From positions 1 through 64,000 of the forward strand of contig VCJN01001994.1 in NCBI GenBank assembly GCA_006384855.1: a stretch of DNA of 64,000 nucleotides, read 5' to 3'. Of this stretch, positions 32,737-43,100 are shown piece after piece (within the stretch, counting starts at the first letter, position 1; each line of letters starts with the position of its first letter). The DNA comes from Tetraselmis striata (taxonomy: Eukaryota > Chlorophyta > Chlorodendrophyceae > Chlorodendrales > Chlorodendraceae). The notes below the pieces were generated by a model, which ran no database searches, had not been told where the DNA came from, and saw only the letters and a program-made list of their open reading frames with translations. A program made the position numbers and the translations under genes.

Positions 32737-33957
32737 GTCGGTCAAGCAACCGTGCTGCTACGCCAAGTGGCGACATGATGGCAAAACTGCGAGCCCCGGG
32801 CTTTGCTAATGGTCATATTGAGAATTATAGAGGTTTGAATTACACGGGACTCAATACGACGGTCGCTACCCGACGTTAAAAATTCCGCCGTCGCGGCAAG
32901 TACAACCATATGCCTAGGTCCGTCCCTCACCCCTATCTAACGCCCCGCGATAAGTGTTTTCACCTTCTTCCTTTGCGCCAGCTCACAGCTAGCGCAACCC
33001 ATCAGCCTTATTTCCATCTCTTTCTTGCGTACTATTGGGGCCAGAGCCCCTGTGCTAAACGCTTTAGGAGATCTGACACTTTTGGCATAATTGCGAGCCC
33101 CCTGCTTTGCTAATCGGCCAAAACCCCGCAGGGTGCCAAATCCAGGGTTTGGTGGGTGGGTCTGGCGGCCAAACCCACAAGTGGCATGCAGTAGGGGCAA
33201 ATTAGTAAACAACGTCAAGATTCCGTTCGTTATTCGTGACTACCTCGTGATATTCGGGTATTGCTGATGATTGAGCTGCCGTGCCGTCGTGGACGGTCTG
33301 CCGCCAGCAACGCTCCAGCAGTCTGCCCCCCCCCCCCCCCCCCCCCCCGGTGCGCGGCACATATAGCGGACGCATCGAGCGTTGCGAGCGTTTTCTAAGC
33401 ACTCGCGACTCGGTAGTCTCTGCATGCCTGCGCCCCATCGATCGCGATGGAGGACGCAGATGGGAAGGCAACGCGATTTTCTCTACGCATCGTTGGCTCT
33501 ACCACCGCGCATGTGAGCACCGGGTCGCCACTCGGCTCGTTGTACACCTCTCCGGCCGGCGCCATGTCCGACGATGTAGGCCTTCCGCTTGCTTAGGCCG
33601 TTACCACTTCCTTGCCGCCACCGCCCTATGGCGCATGAGCGGCCGACTCCTTGTCTATCGAGCAAAGACCCCCCCCCCCCCCCCCCCCCCCACCCCTCCT
33701 TCAAGCCGAAAGGCGATGAAAGATCCATTGCCATGCTGGACGACAAATGTCCCATTTCCATGGGCGACACATGTGTCGATGTAATTATATTGGCCTCTTG
33801 TGATAAGTTCATGCCCTGCCAATCATTATTGCCGCCCCTGATAGCCCATGATAACCATTATAGAGCACCATGATTGAGCGGAATATAGAGTAACAGAATA
33901 TAAACCCCAGGTCATCGGCTGCTAGCGCAATGGCCGCAGTTGATGGCTCACCCCTAG

Positions 33958-34310
33958 GCGGTGGTCCTCATTGGTTTCATGTTTCCCTTTCGGTTATTTC
34001 TGGTCGTTCCTTGGCTTATTTCGGTGTTTCCATGGACCCTTTGGTTACTTGGCGACTCGGTGGCTTCCCGGTTCGCCCCGTGGCTCTTCCTTGGTTCTTG
34101 GCTCCTTGGCCTCTTGCTTGACCCTTGGTTTCAGGCGTATGGTCCCCATTGGTTTCGTGTCCCTTTCATTTATTTCCGGTCGTTCCTTGCCTTGAAGTGT
34201 TTCCAGCATGGAACCTTTGGTTACTTGGCGACATGATGGCTTCATGGTTCGCCCCGTGGCTCTTCCTTGGTTCTTGGCTCCTCTGCCACTTGCTTAACCC
34301 TTGGTTTCCG
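33958..34310 (+). repeat. Two ~175-bp tandem repeats rich in CTTGG
   Basis: Copies at about 33958-34133 and 34134-34310 share GGTCGTTCCTTG, TTTGGTTACTTGGCGAC and GTGGCTCTTCCTTGGTTCTT. The CTTGGTT pattern also repeats at a finer scale. The hydrophobic ORFs here simply reflect this composition. From 33190 to 33957 only two poly(C)23 runs (33326, 33669) stand out, and no gene. Confidence 0.65.
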
Positions 34311-34606
34311 GCTTATATCTCTCTTTTGTTGGCAACCTTTCACAACAGGTTTAGTTATGCTTTTGGTGCGCATATAACTAAGTTTTAAAAACAAATGCTT
34401 AGAATAATAGAGTGTATGTGGTCGAGATTTGACGCACTACGAGCCACCACAACACCCTGGAACCCTCAGTACTGCACCAAGTACTACTTCAGGGTAGGGC
34501 CCAGGGGGTGGGTGGGTGGTCAGCCGCATACCCACTTTAGGTGCATATGGTATCCATGACAAATAAGTTTCCCCGCCTTCACGCTTATTAGCTTAAAATT
34601 TATGTT

Positions 34607-35223
34607 TCAATCATGCATTCGAGTCTGGTTTTGCCAAAAAGGGCGCGGAGGCTGTTTTACACGGAAAAGCGCCATTTTATGGCTAGGAAGGTTCACCAAA
34701 AGGGGAGGGAATGTCGGAGGAGGAGCCCGCAGGGCGGATGAGGCGGAAAACGGGAGGGCGCTGCCGAAGGCAGCGAGCTGGAACATGGCAGACGAGCTGC
34801 TGGTGGCTGTCCTAAGTAGCTCCCCGGCCGGGAGCGCAGGGCTCGCGGGCGATGGGGTAGCCCGTACCAAACCCCGATGGTAACGGCTTGAAACCTCTAC
34901 AGACCGTACGGGTCGCACTAGGACAGCTAAAGTCCGTTAGGAAACCCCATAAACACGTTTAGATCATTTCAATCATGCATTCGAGTCTGGTTTTGCCAGT
35001 TTACACGCGGTTCGTTTACGGCTGCGAGCGTGGGCAGTCGGCAGGCGTGCCGACCAGACGAAGGCGGAAGATAGTTGAGTTGTAGAGGGGTCTCGCGCCA
35101 AGAGGACCTCGATCGAGGCGCACGCGCATCAGACGCGGGCGGGAGATGTTGACGCCGGCATGACATAGGCCGGACGTGTCGCGGAATTAAGGCGCCGTCT
35201 CCCGACGGCGCCCTATAGCATTG
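34607..35223 (+). mobile_element. Repeat A, copy 2
   Basis: Same start (TCAATCATGCATTCGAGTCT), same internal second start (about 34975), same hairpin GGCGCCGT/ACGGCGCC (35191-35198 and 35205-35212) and same end CTATAGCATTG as 7638-8250. It is followed by unrelated sequence here (CACGGTGAGATTCAGATGTG), which also occurs inverted just left of repeat X copy 2, at about 49160-49185. Confidence 0.6.
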
Positions 35224-35474
35224 CACGGTGAGATTCAGATGTGACGTAAATGTGCCCTACTGGTGACGAACGACGACATACGGGGACGATACGGGACGGA
35301 CGAGGGACGTGGATTTCATACCCAGTAGCGACGACTATCGCGGGCGACCTGTAAAGTACTATATGAATTTCTCGTTTCCATAATTTCATCAAATTGATAT
35401 GCGCACGCGGGCTCGCGTGTCGCCCGCCGACGCGGAGCACCCGGGCTAAGTACAGGCGGATGTACGCACTCATT

Positions 35475-35526
35475 GCACATCGCCGCACATCGCTGACCGC
35501 TGACCCCGCGGTGTGCGGCGATGTGC
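35475..35526. repeat. Perfect 15-bp inverted repeat
   Basis: GCACATCGCCGCACA (35475-35489) and TGTGCGGCGATGTGC (35512-35526) could form a hairpin with a 22-nt loop. It is followed by GGTAGGTGGT-type repeats to about 35600. Confidence 0.75.
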
Positions 35527-35815
35527 GGCACAACGGGCGGAGGTGTGGGCGGATGTAGGTGGTACGGTAGGTGGTAGGCGGTAGGTGGTGTTCGTAGGTG
35601 CGCGTTTTAATGCAGCCGCCCTAACTGCTGATGATTGTGTAACGCCCCAGCACGCGCATGAAGTACGGGGTCGCCTCACGGTCACCGCCGCTCACCGTTG
35701 AATCAAGCGCGGACAGCCGCGCACTCGCATCTGTGTTGCCTGCCGGTGGTGGGTTACATCCACCCCAACTCTCAACCCCCCCCCCCCCCCCCGCCCCCCG
35801 CGCGCGGCAGCAGGC

Positions 35816-37643
35816 ATGCCGGCAAAGGGATGGATAGCGAGTGTGTCGAAGGATGGCGTGTACTCATGCAAGCACTGCCGGGGCAACGTGACGCGCACAT
35901 GTGATAAGATGGCGCGAGAGCGGCACTTCCTAAAATTCCCGAACTGTAGCCACTCGTTGAAGCGTGCGGCTAAGTTGCGCCGCAAGGCCGCCTTGTCACA
36001 AGCAGCAGCAGCAGGGGCGGCAGCAGCAGCAACAGCAACAACAGGGGCGGCAGCAGGAGTAGCTACAGCCGTCGGAAACGGCCCGCCGGCGCCGGTCTCG
36101 GACGACGGCGGCTCGAAGGTGGACGATGTGATGGGCGTGGGGGAGGACCCCGTTGGCGAAGACGGTATGGACATCGACGCGCCTGCGTGGCCGCCGGCGG
36201 GCGTGGAACCCGCGATGAGGGCGTGATATGGAAAGGCGATCCCGGCGACTTCTACATGAAGGTCATCGCCAAGAAGTTCCGGGCAGTATGGCACTACGGC
36301 GTGATAACCGGCGTCGTTACCGAGTGGGTGTTGGAGGACTACGGCGGGGCGACCCAGTGGCGCGCTGTTTTCGAGGACGGGGACATTGTGGGCCTTCTGC
36401 GTTCAGAGGTGAGTGGGCCCGGCCTGCGTGCTGGTGGCACCACTCAACTGCGGTTGTATGGAATCACACGCACCCGCCCGGTCGGCGTGGCAGGTTGTGG
36501 AGGCTATGGCGGCTGCCCATGAGCACCCCCCTGTGGATTCGGACGGGGAGGCTCGCTTGGTAACCGTCCATGAAGGCGATGACTTGTCCAGTGAATCACG
36601 CACCTTGCCCGGCGTGCGTTCAACACAACCCGGCTGGCGGAGGCCAAGCAGAACACTGGCTGCCATGGCGTGTGCCATGTGCATGTGGTCCTGGGCTATG
36701 TCAGCATGGTCAACCTCTTCCCCCTCGCGCCGTTCCACCTGTTTTTTTTTGGCTTGGGAAGGGACTTCTGGAGGAAATTTGTCACCGTGGAGGGCCACAT
36801 TGGATTCCGAGCTATGAAGCAGGAAGACCGGCGCCAGGCTTTAGTCCCGATACCCAGCAACTTTGAACGCGGGTTGCGCCCTTCGTTTGCAGTGTCCAAG
36901 AATCGAAAGGTAACCCCCCCCCCCCCCCCCCCGGGCGTGGGCGTGGGCGTGGGCGTGACGGCATTCCCCTCCATGATTGCAGGGTCAGGCAAGGTGACGG
37001 TGCAGTCCGGCTGGGTCATGGAGGACTGCTTGCACCACATGGAATCGTTTTCCATTCTTAACGCCGGTCCGCTGCTCGAGGAGGCCCGGGTGAAGGCGAT
37101 CATGACCGAGAAGGAGCTTCGCGTCCCCAGGCGGTGCTTGGGCACATGTACAAGCGCATGCAAGGAGCTGCGTGGTTCGTCACGCGGTGGGGGTTGCAGA
37201 ATGTGGTGACGGAGGAGGACGGCCCCGAGCGCAAGGCGCACGTGGACGCGCTCACTAGGGAGGGGAGGACTCGATACCCAGCGCGGCGCCAAGGCGCGGC
37301 GGCCGGGGCAGCGCGGCGCCAAGGCGCGGCGGTCGGGGCAGCGCGGCGCCAAGGCGCGGCGGCCGGGGCAGCGCGGCGCCAAGGCGCGGCGGCCGGGGCA
37401 GCGCGGCGCCAAGGCGCGGCGGCCGGGGCAGCGCGGCGCCAAGGCGCGGCGGCCGGGGCAGCGCGGCGCCAAGGCGCGGCGGCCGGGGCAGCGATGCGCC
37501 AAGGCGCGGCGGCCGGGGCAGCGCGGCGGCCGGGGCAGCGCGGCGCCAAGGCGCGGCGGCCGGGGCAGCGCGGCGCCAAGACAGCGCATACAGCGGAATC
37601 GGCGGAAAGGGATGCATTACAAGCTGTGGACGGCAGCCGCTGA
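35816..37643 (+). pseudogene. BED-type zinc finger and Tudor-like gene, probably broken or mis-framed
   Basis: The first segment begins MPAKGWIASVSKDGVYSCKH and has a BED-finger pattern: CKHC, then TRTCDKMARERHFLKFPNC with His. It is followed by Ala-runs and an acidic stretch. A frame change near 36190-36226 leads to VIAKKFRAVWHYGVITGVVT and WRAVFEDGDIVGLLRSE, which resembles the PTM/DIR17-type Tudor domain (K-F-x(n)-G-V-x(n)-W-x-V-x-(Y/F)EDGD). Likely GT-AG introns are 36411-36491 and about 36909-36982. Later segments read FWRKFVTVEGHIGFRAMKQE, VQSGWVMEDCLHHMESFSIL and GHMYKRMQGAAWFVTRWGLQ, then ten copies of a 10-aa repeat. BED fingers are typical of hAT transposases, so a transposon origin is likely, but I cannot identify the catalytic region. 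Frame changes could be unrecognised introns. Confidence 0.4.
37281..37583 (+). repeat. 30-bp minisatellite, about ten copies
   Basis: The unit GCGCGGCGCCAAGGCGCGGC + GGCCGGGGCA repeats eight times from 37281 to 37520, then comes a 17-bp truncated copy, one full copy and a partial. In the local frame it encodes RRQGAAAGAA per unit. It is nearly homogeneous, which points to recent expansion. Confidence 0.9.
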
Positions 37644-38164
37644 AAACTATGCGGTCATGCCGCAACAACCCCAGCACTGGCTTCTGGATACCTCTGATCT
37701 GGCTGGCGGCGGCGGGCTGCGGGATGCAGGGCCGCATGACTGAGGTGGCGGTGCTGGTGAGCCCGGAGAGTCTGCATGCGGCGGAGGCGGCGCAGCCGCA
37801 TAGGCACTAGACAATGCTCTGAAGCGAACCCCAATTGTCTGCCCAGCGCCTGCCCCTATGTAACGCACCAGCTTGGCAGCAATTGGCAGCTCTTTTGCCC
37901 CCCCTCCACCCCACAGACACACTACCAATACCAGTTTCTCATCCCGGCGGGCAGTTTATGCGTATACCCAGGCTTGTGCGTACGCGGTGCGGGGGGGGGG
38001 GGGGGGATCACTATAGCTAAGCTAGTGATGTGAGATATGAGTGCAGCAACAGATATTGTGCAAGATATAATACGATGGCATGCAAGCGGGTCCCCGCTCT
38101 TCCACAATCATTGGCCATGCTCCCTCTTGCCCCGCCCCCGGTGCCCTTTAGCTGCTCTCAGCAT

Positions 38165-38550
38165 CCCGAGTGGGATGGGCGGGGCAGCGGTTGCTACCGA
38201 GTGAGGCGTAGCATCGTTTGCAGTAGCAACGCAGCCTTTCCGGTGTGACGCCGCCTGGATGTAACCCAGCAGTACGCGCAAAGTGCAAGTGCAAGCTGCT
38301 GATGGCGGGGATCCCGCGCGGGGGGGGGGGGGGGGGGGGGGCAGCGGCTGTGGGATAGGTGCGGCAGCGGTTGCTACAGAGTGAGGCGTCGCATCGTTTG
38401 CAGTAGCAACGCAGCCTTTCCGGTTGCATAGTTTGACGCAGCCTGGATGTAACCCAGCAGTACGCGCAAAGTGCAAGTGCAAGCTGCTGGTGGCGTGGAT
38501 CCACGCGAGGTCGCAGGACGGTGCGCGAGGGGGGGGGGGGGGGGGGGGGG
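38165..38550 (+). repeat. Two ~190-bp tandem repeats, each ending in poly(G)22
   Basis: Both copies contain GGCAGCGGTTGCTAC, AGTAGCAACGCAGCCTTTCC and CAGTACGCGCAAAGTGCAAG, and end in 22 G (38320-38341 and 38529-38550). Another poly(G)16 lies at 37991. No gene is visible between 37644 and 38690. Confidence 0.75.
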
Positions 38551-38690
38551 CAGCGGCTGTGGGATAGGCGGGGCAGCGCATGATAGTGCATGTGGCCGCC
38601 TCCCGCCACTGCTCGTAGTGCTCCGGTCAACATGGCGACGAGCAAGTCGGCATGTCCCGCAGGTGGCTGCGGGGCGGGTGGCGCGAGCGC

Positions 38691-39041
38691 TGTTAGGGTT
38701 GCGCCTAGCGACTACCCTAATACCACCTGCGACGTTTTATGGCCAAGTAATCTTACTGTTGTACTGCTGATATTTCAGCACGCGTATTATGTACTGGTAC
38801 GGCCACAACCAGGCGCCAGTAATAAATATTCCTTGTAACCTAAATACAGTACGCGCTACAACTCCTAATCATCAGGATAGCGCTACTAGCTGCCTGTCCG
38901 CGGTGCCCAGTTGGACCGCTATAGGATAAATATCCAATGCCACCAGCATGTTGTAAGAGATTTCATCCTGCAACCAACTCAATTCGCCAAACGCTACGAG
39001 TAAGAGCCCTGTTTCACTAAGTACTGCCACGAGTACTTACA
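38691..39041 (+). repeat. 5' LTR of the gypsy element
   Basis: TG...CA termini. The sequence TATGTACTGG and AATAAATATTCC region may hold the promoter and poly(A) functions, but I cannot place them firmly; TGTAA occurs at about 38834. Confidence 0.93.
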
Positions 39042-39042
39042 C

Positions 39043-39054
39043 TGGTTTCGGCTT
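39043..39054 (+). promoter_or_regulatory. Candidate primer-binding site
   Basis: TGGTTTCGGCTT starts one base after the 5' LTR. TGG at this place pairs with the CCA end of a tRNA. Which tRNA cannot be decided without the tRNA set. Confidence 0.5.
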
Positions 39055-39196
39055 CCTGTTACGATCCATCTCCACCTGCCGACCCACCGCGACCTGCTCT
39101 CGCACGCACGACGATACATTCGCGATTTCGCAGGTCCTATCGACCCTTGGTAACGATTCTGTACCCTTCAACCTTTATCCGAAATTCTGTGTCGCC

Positions 39197-40036
39197 ATGG
39201 CATCGCACCGGAGCGCCCGTCAAGCCGGTTACCCTCCCGGCGGTGGTCCACCCGCCGAGCAGTCTATGCGTCAAATTGTCGAGAAGAAGATGCTGGAAGC
39301 CCGCGTTGTGGCGCCAACACAGAACATCTCTCGCAAGCTCGCCGACGTTCATGATGTCCGAGCAGTCAAGGCCTTTCTGGAGAACTACGCGCGACACGGC
39401 AAGACCCGTCGGAGACTACGCGCGTGACACCGGCGCCAAGCCGAGCGACCCCAAGATAGCTACATGTTGTGTCGACTTGCAGCGCAAGCTACAAGCCGCA
39501 TTTGCCTTGTGGCATAATGAACTTTCGCTGTGCCTGAGTACTTGCAAGTGCAACGTATTTTGCAGGCGATTCCCAAGCACGAGAGAGCCGAGGTGCAAAG
39601 GATGGCTAACCACAACAACGAGGTTGTCTTGACTCATGAAGTACTTTTCAGACATCTCTCGGCTATCGACGAGGAGCACCGCGTCGCTGTCGAGATTGCC
39701 CAAAGGAGGCAGGCCAACATCAAGAAACGCAAGCGTCGCTACGAGGAGTATTCAGGTCGTTATCACATGCCAACCTCCACAAACCCGTGGTCACGCAACA
39801 ACGGAGCATCAACCAGCTCTGCCCCACGTCGTCCTGCTGCTCACAGCAGCTTCCCCAGTCGTCAACCAAAAAAGAGTCGCTTCTCTAGTGAGTGCGCCAA
39901 ATGCGGCAAAAAAGGCCACTCAATTTATGAATGCCGCCATGCGTCTGAACATGACAAAGAACAGTGCAAAGCCAAAGTGGCAGCTAACAAGCTAGCCAAG
40001 CAAGTCGACAAGATCGACTTACATAAAAACAAATGA
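39197..40036 (+). pseudogene. gag: Gypsy gag with CCHC zinc knuckle; two internal frame changes
   Basis: Gag forms the particle and binds RNA. The first part (MASHRSARQAGYPPGGGPPA to LADVHDVRAVKAFLENYARH) is in the same frame as the last part. The middle (DYARDTGAKPSDPKIATCCV, LQRKLQAAFALWHNELS, about 39405-39525) reads in another frame, so two indels bracket it. The last part PEYLQVQRILQAIPKHERAE runs to a zinc knuckle CAKCGKKGHSIYECRH (CX2CX4HX4C) and a Lys-rich tail ending at TGA 40034-40036. At about 280 aa it is short for a gypsy gag. The frame changes could be real mutations or base-call errors. Confidence 0.8.
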
Positions 40037-40104
40037 CGGTGTTGGGCGACATGCCAACCTGTGCCTCTCAATGTAATTGAGACAATTGACACTGACATGT
40101 CGCC
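40034..40104 (+). promoter_or_regulatory. Candidate stop-codon read-through signal at the gag/pol junction
   Basis: The gag stop is TGA followed by CGG. Eight bases later comes stem GGCGACATG (40045-40053), perfectly complementary to CATGTCGCC (40096-40104). Pol continues in the same frame. UGA-CGG with a stem-loop about 8 nt downstream is the arrangement known for type II read-through in several plant RNA viruses. Confidence 0.55.
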
Positions 40105-43100
40105 GAGTCCATGCAAACATGCATGCACTGCTAAACTGCCTGCTCAGCCCCTGCATGAGATCGAGGATACAGATGTCGATATGGTCGAGCATTGCGCTCC
40201 CGCGGCACTGAACCCCTCCGACTCACAACCTGAGCATGAAGCTCATGGGTGTTCCTGTGCTCATTCACACCTCGTTGCCGACATCGAGGACGAGACAGGG
40301 TGCAGAGAAAATGTCGACAAAAATGTCAAAGACAAAAAGACGCATGCTAAGCTGCATGCCAAACTGACTATCATGCAAAAGAGATCTCGAGTGCGCAGAA
40401 TGCGTACCAAAAACAATAATCAAAAGAATGACACTGAAATGGACAAATATGCAAAACCAAATACATGTCCAACTGACTCTGTTGTGTTTGACCAAGCAGA
40501 ATTCAAGAGACTGAATTATGCCTGTGGTCCAGTCACTTTTGATGCCTGTGCCTCAGCATATGATGCTGTCTGTTCAGATTATTGCAGTGCTGAAAAACCA
40601 TTTCTGCAACAAGATATCAAAGGTAAAACTGTGTTCATCAATCCAGTGTATAATGACACAGCCCTGCCTATCTTGCAGCATTTTGAGATGCAAAGACAAG
40701 AGTCACCTTTTGACACAAGAGGTATTATTGTTATGCCCAGATGGTCCTCACAATTAGGACAATCCTGGAAACCACTGCTTTCAAAATATAAGAAAATTCA
40801 TAGCTACCCGCCTGGAACATATCTGTTTCACACACCCAGTTCAGCGACTGATACTGAACCTATGGGACCCACTGAGTGGTATGTTGATGTCTACCTGGCT
40901 GACTACACTGTTGAGGAACGTTCAGCCCAGGCAATTAATGACGTCGTTACCACTGAGGAACTCAAAACCATGCTGGCTGAACAGCAAGGTAAGGAATATA
41001 AACCAAAAGCCACAAAGTCCCACCAGTCACGTATGATGACAGAAAAATGTTTTGTTACCAGCAAGTCTGATCATGACTTATTGCTATTACACCCAACATG
41101 TGCTGAATTTAATATAACACCTTCCGTACTGGTTGACAGCGGTGCTACTTTGAACTTTGCCAGCACCAAGTATGTCAAAGAAAATAAAATACCAACTACA
41201 CCACTTCAAAACAAAGTAAGAGTTATTCTTGCTGATGGTAGAATGGTTCTCGCCTCACAAAAAATCACCCTTGAATTAAATATCAACAATTACACAATAC
41301 CCATTGACTTCACAGTCACACCGTTACAACATAATTTCAATCTGGTTTTAGGGATGCAATTCCTGAAACAACACAATCCACATGTTGATTGGGAATCTGG
41401 TCTGATGACATTTTCCACAGGACTAAAAGTCCAATGCCAAACAGAGCCCCGCCAGGCTAATGTCAGAATGGTTCATGCTAATGCCATGGCCAGAGAAATT
41501 GCCAAGCATGATCCTGACACAGTTTATTTCTGCGCCATTGTTAAACAATACAATGCCACCAAAGAGAGTGATGAGCTCGATATTGATGATGAGATAAATA
41601 CAATTGACACTGACCAGTCTGCAGCTTATACCGCTCAGATCAGAGACTTATTGCGAAAGCATAAACCAATATGCTCTCCGCTTGACAACCTTCCACAATT
41701 ACGCCCTGGTCTTGATCATGAGATCCCTCTTGTTCCTGATGCTCAAGTTCCTGCAGGAAAAATATACAGATTATCACCTGCAGAATTAGAGGAACTAAGA
41801 ACACAACTGAATTCTTTTCTTGAGAAACAGTTTATACAGGAGTCCTTCTCTCCATATGCAGCTCCTGTTCTCTTCGCCCGCAAGGCCAATGGCGGTCTGC
41901 GCATGTGCATTGACTACCGTCAATTGAATAAGTACACCAAAAAGGTCGAGTTCCCTGTTCCACCTGCTGATGCATTACTTGATATGCTATCTGGTGCTAC
42001 TGTCTATTCAGCTCTTGATCTCGCCTTAGGTTATCACCAACTCCGGATTAATCCACCTGATGTTCCTAAGACAGCGTTCCGAACTGTCTATGGCCAATTC
42101 GAGTGGCTAGTAATGCCATTTGGACTCACCAGTGCTCCCTCCTCTTTTCAACGCCTGATGACATCTATACTCCAGCCACACAAGCATACCTTTATACTTG
42201 TATACCTGGATGATGTCTTGATTTTTAGCAACTCGCTTGAGGAACATTTGCAACATTTGGACACAGCTCTTACTATGCTCGAGTCTAATGACATTAGACT
42301 ACGATTACAGAAATGCTGGTTTGCCAAGAATGAACTAGAATACCTTGGACATATGGTATCACACGCTGGCCTAAGACCCTCGCCTAATAAAATCAAGGCT
42401 GTTCAGGATTGGCCCAGGCCTAAGAACGTTCAGAATGTCCAACAATATCTTGGTTTCTGCAATTTTTACCGACGCTATGTGCGCAATTATTCTGCTATTG
42501 CAGCACCGTTATATGCCCTCACAAGAAAGGATAACATATTTGATTGGACAGTTGAATGCCAAGCTGCATTTGTAAAACTGAAGCAAGCCTTGTGCCAGTC
42601 CCCAGTGCTGGCAAGCCCTGTCACCGGCAAAGATGCTGAGTTTGTAGTGGCTACTGACGCCAGCAAATATGCCTTAGGTGCAGTTCTGCTCCAGGCTAAT
42701 GCTGATGGCCACTTACACCCTTGCAGCTATTATGCAAAGACATTGCAGGCTGCACAAACAAATTATCCCACCTATGACCAAGAGCTCTTGGGTGTGGTAT
42801 GTGCTCTGAAAGAATGGCGCTGCTACTTGGAAGGCAGTCGCCGTATTACAGTTATAACTGACCATGCCACATTGAGGCATTTGCCTACACAGGAAGGACT
42901 AGGCAGACGCCATGCCCTATGGTTACATGAAATTTCACCATACATGGCAGTCAACCCACAGACTAATGAACCTGTGTTGCAGATATTATATCGCAAAGGC
43001 GCTGACAATGAGGCTGATGCTCTCTCTCGCCGCCCTGACTTGCATTATGCATTGACTGAATATGAAAACCAGCTGGTCGAAGCTGACCTTGAACAAATGC

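Larger units (their letters stand above)
28113..33114 (+). mobile_element. DIRS-like retrotransposon, PAT/Kangaroo type, with split direct repeats
   Basis: The element carries gag-like, reverse transcriptase, RNase H and tyrosine recombinase remnants in that order, and no integrase. Terminal repeats are direct and split. A1 (about 28117-28460) recurs as A2 (about 32811-33000), both holding GTCATATTGAGAATTAT and CTTTGCGCCAGCT. A short B1 (about 32773-32811, GCGAGCCCCGGGCTTTGCTA) directly precedes A2 and recurs as B2 (about 33078-33114, GCGAGCCCCCTGCTTTGCTA). The A1-ORFs-B1-A2-B2 order is diagnostic of PAT and Ngaro-type elements; Kangaroo of Volvox is a known algal example. It begins immediately after the last tandem unit. 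All ORFs are broken. Confidence 0.85.

Noticed and set aside
33930..34390. Hydrophobic ORFs resembling membrane segments (PWLISVFPWTLWLL)
   Set aside because: They arise from the CTTGGTT tandem repeat, and several frames look alike.
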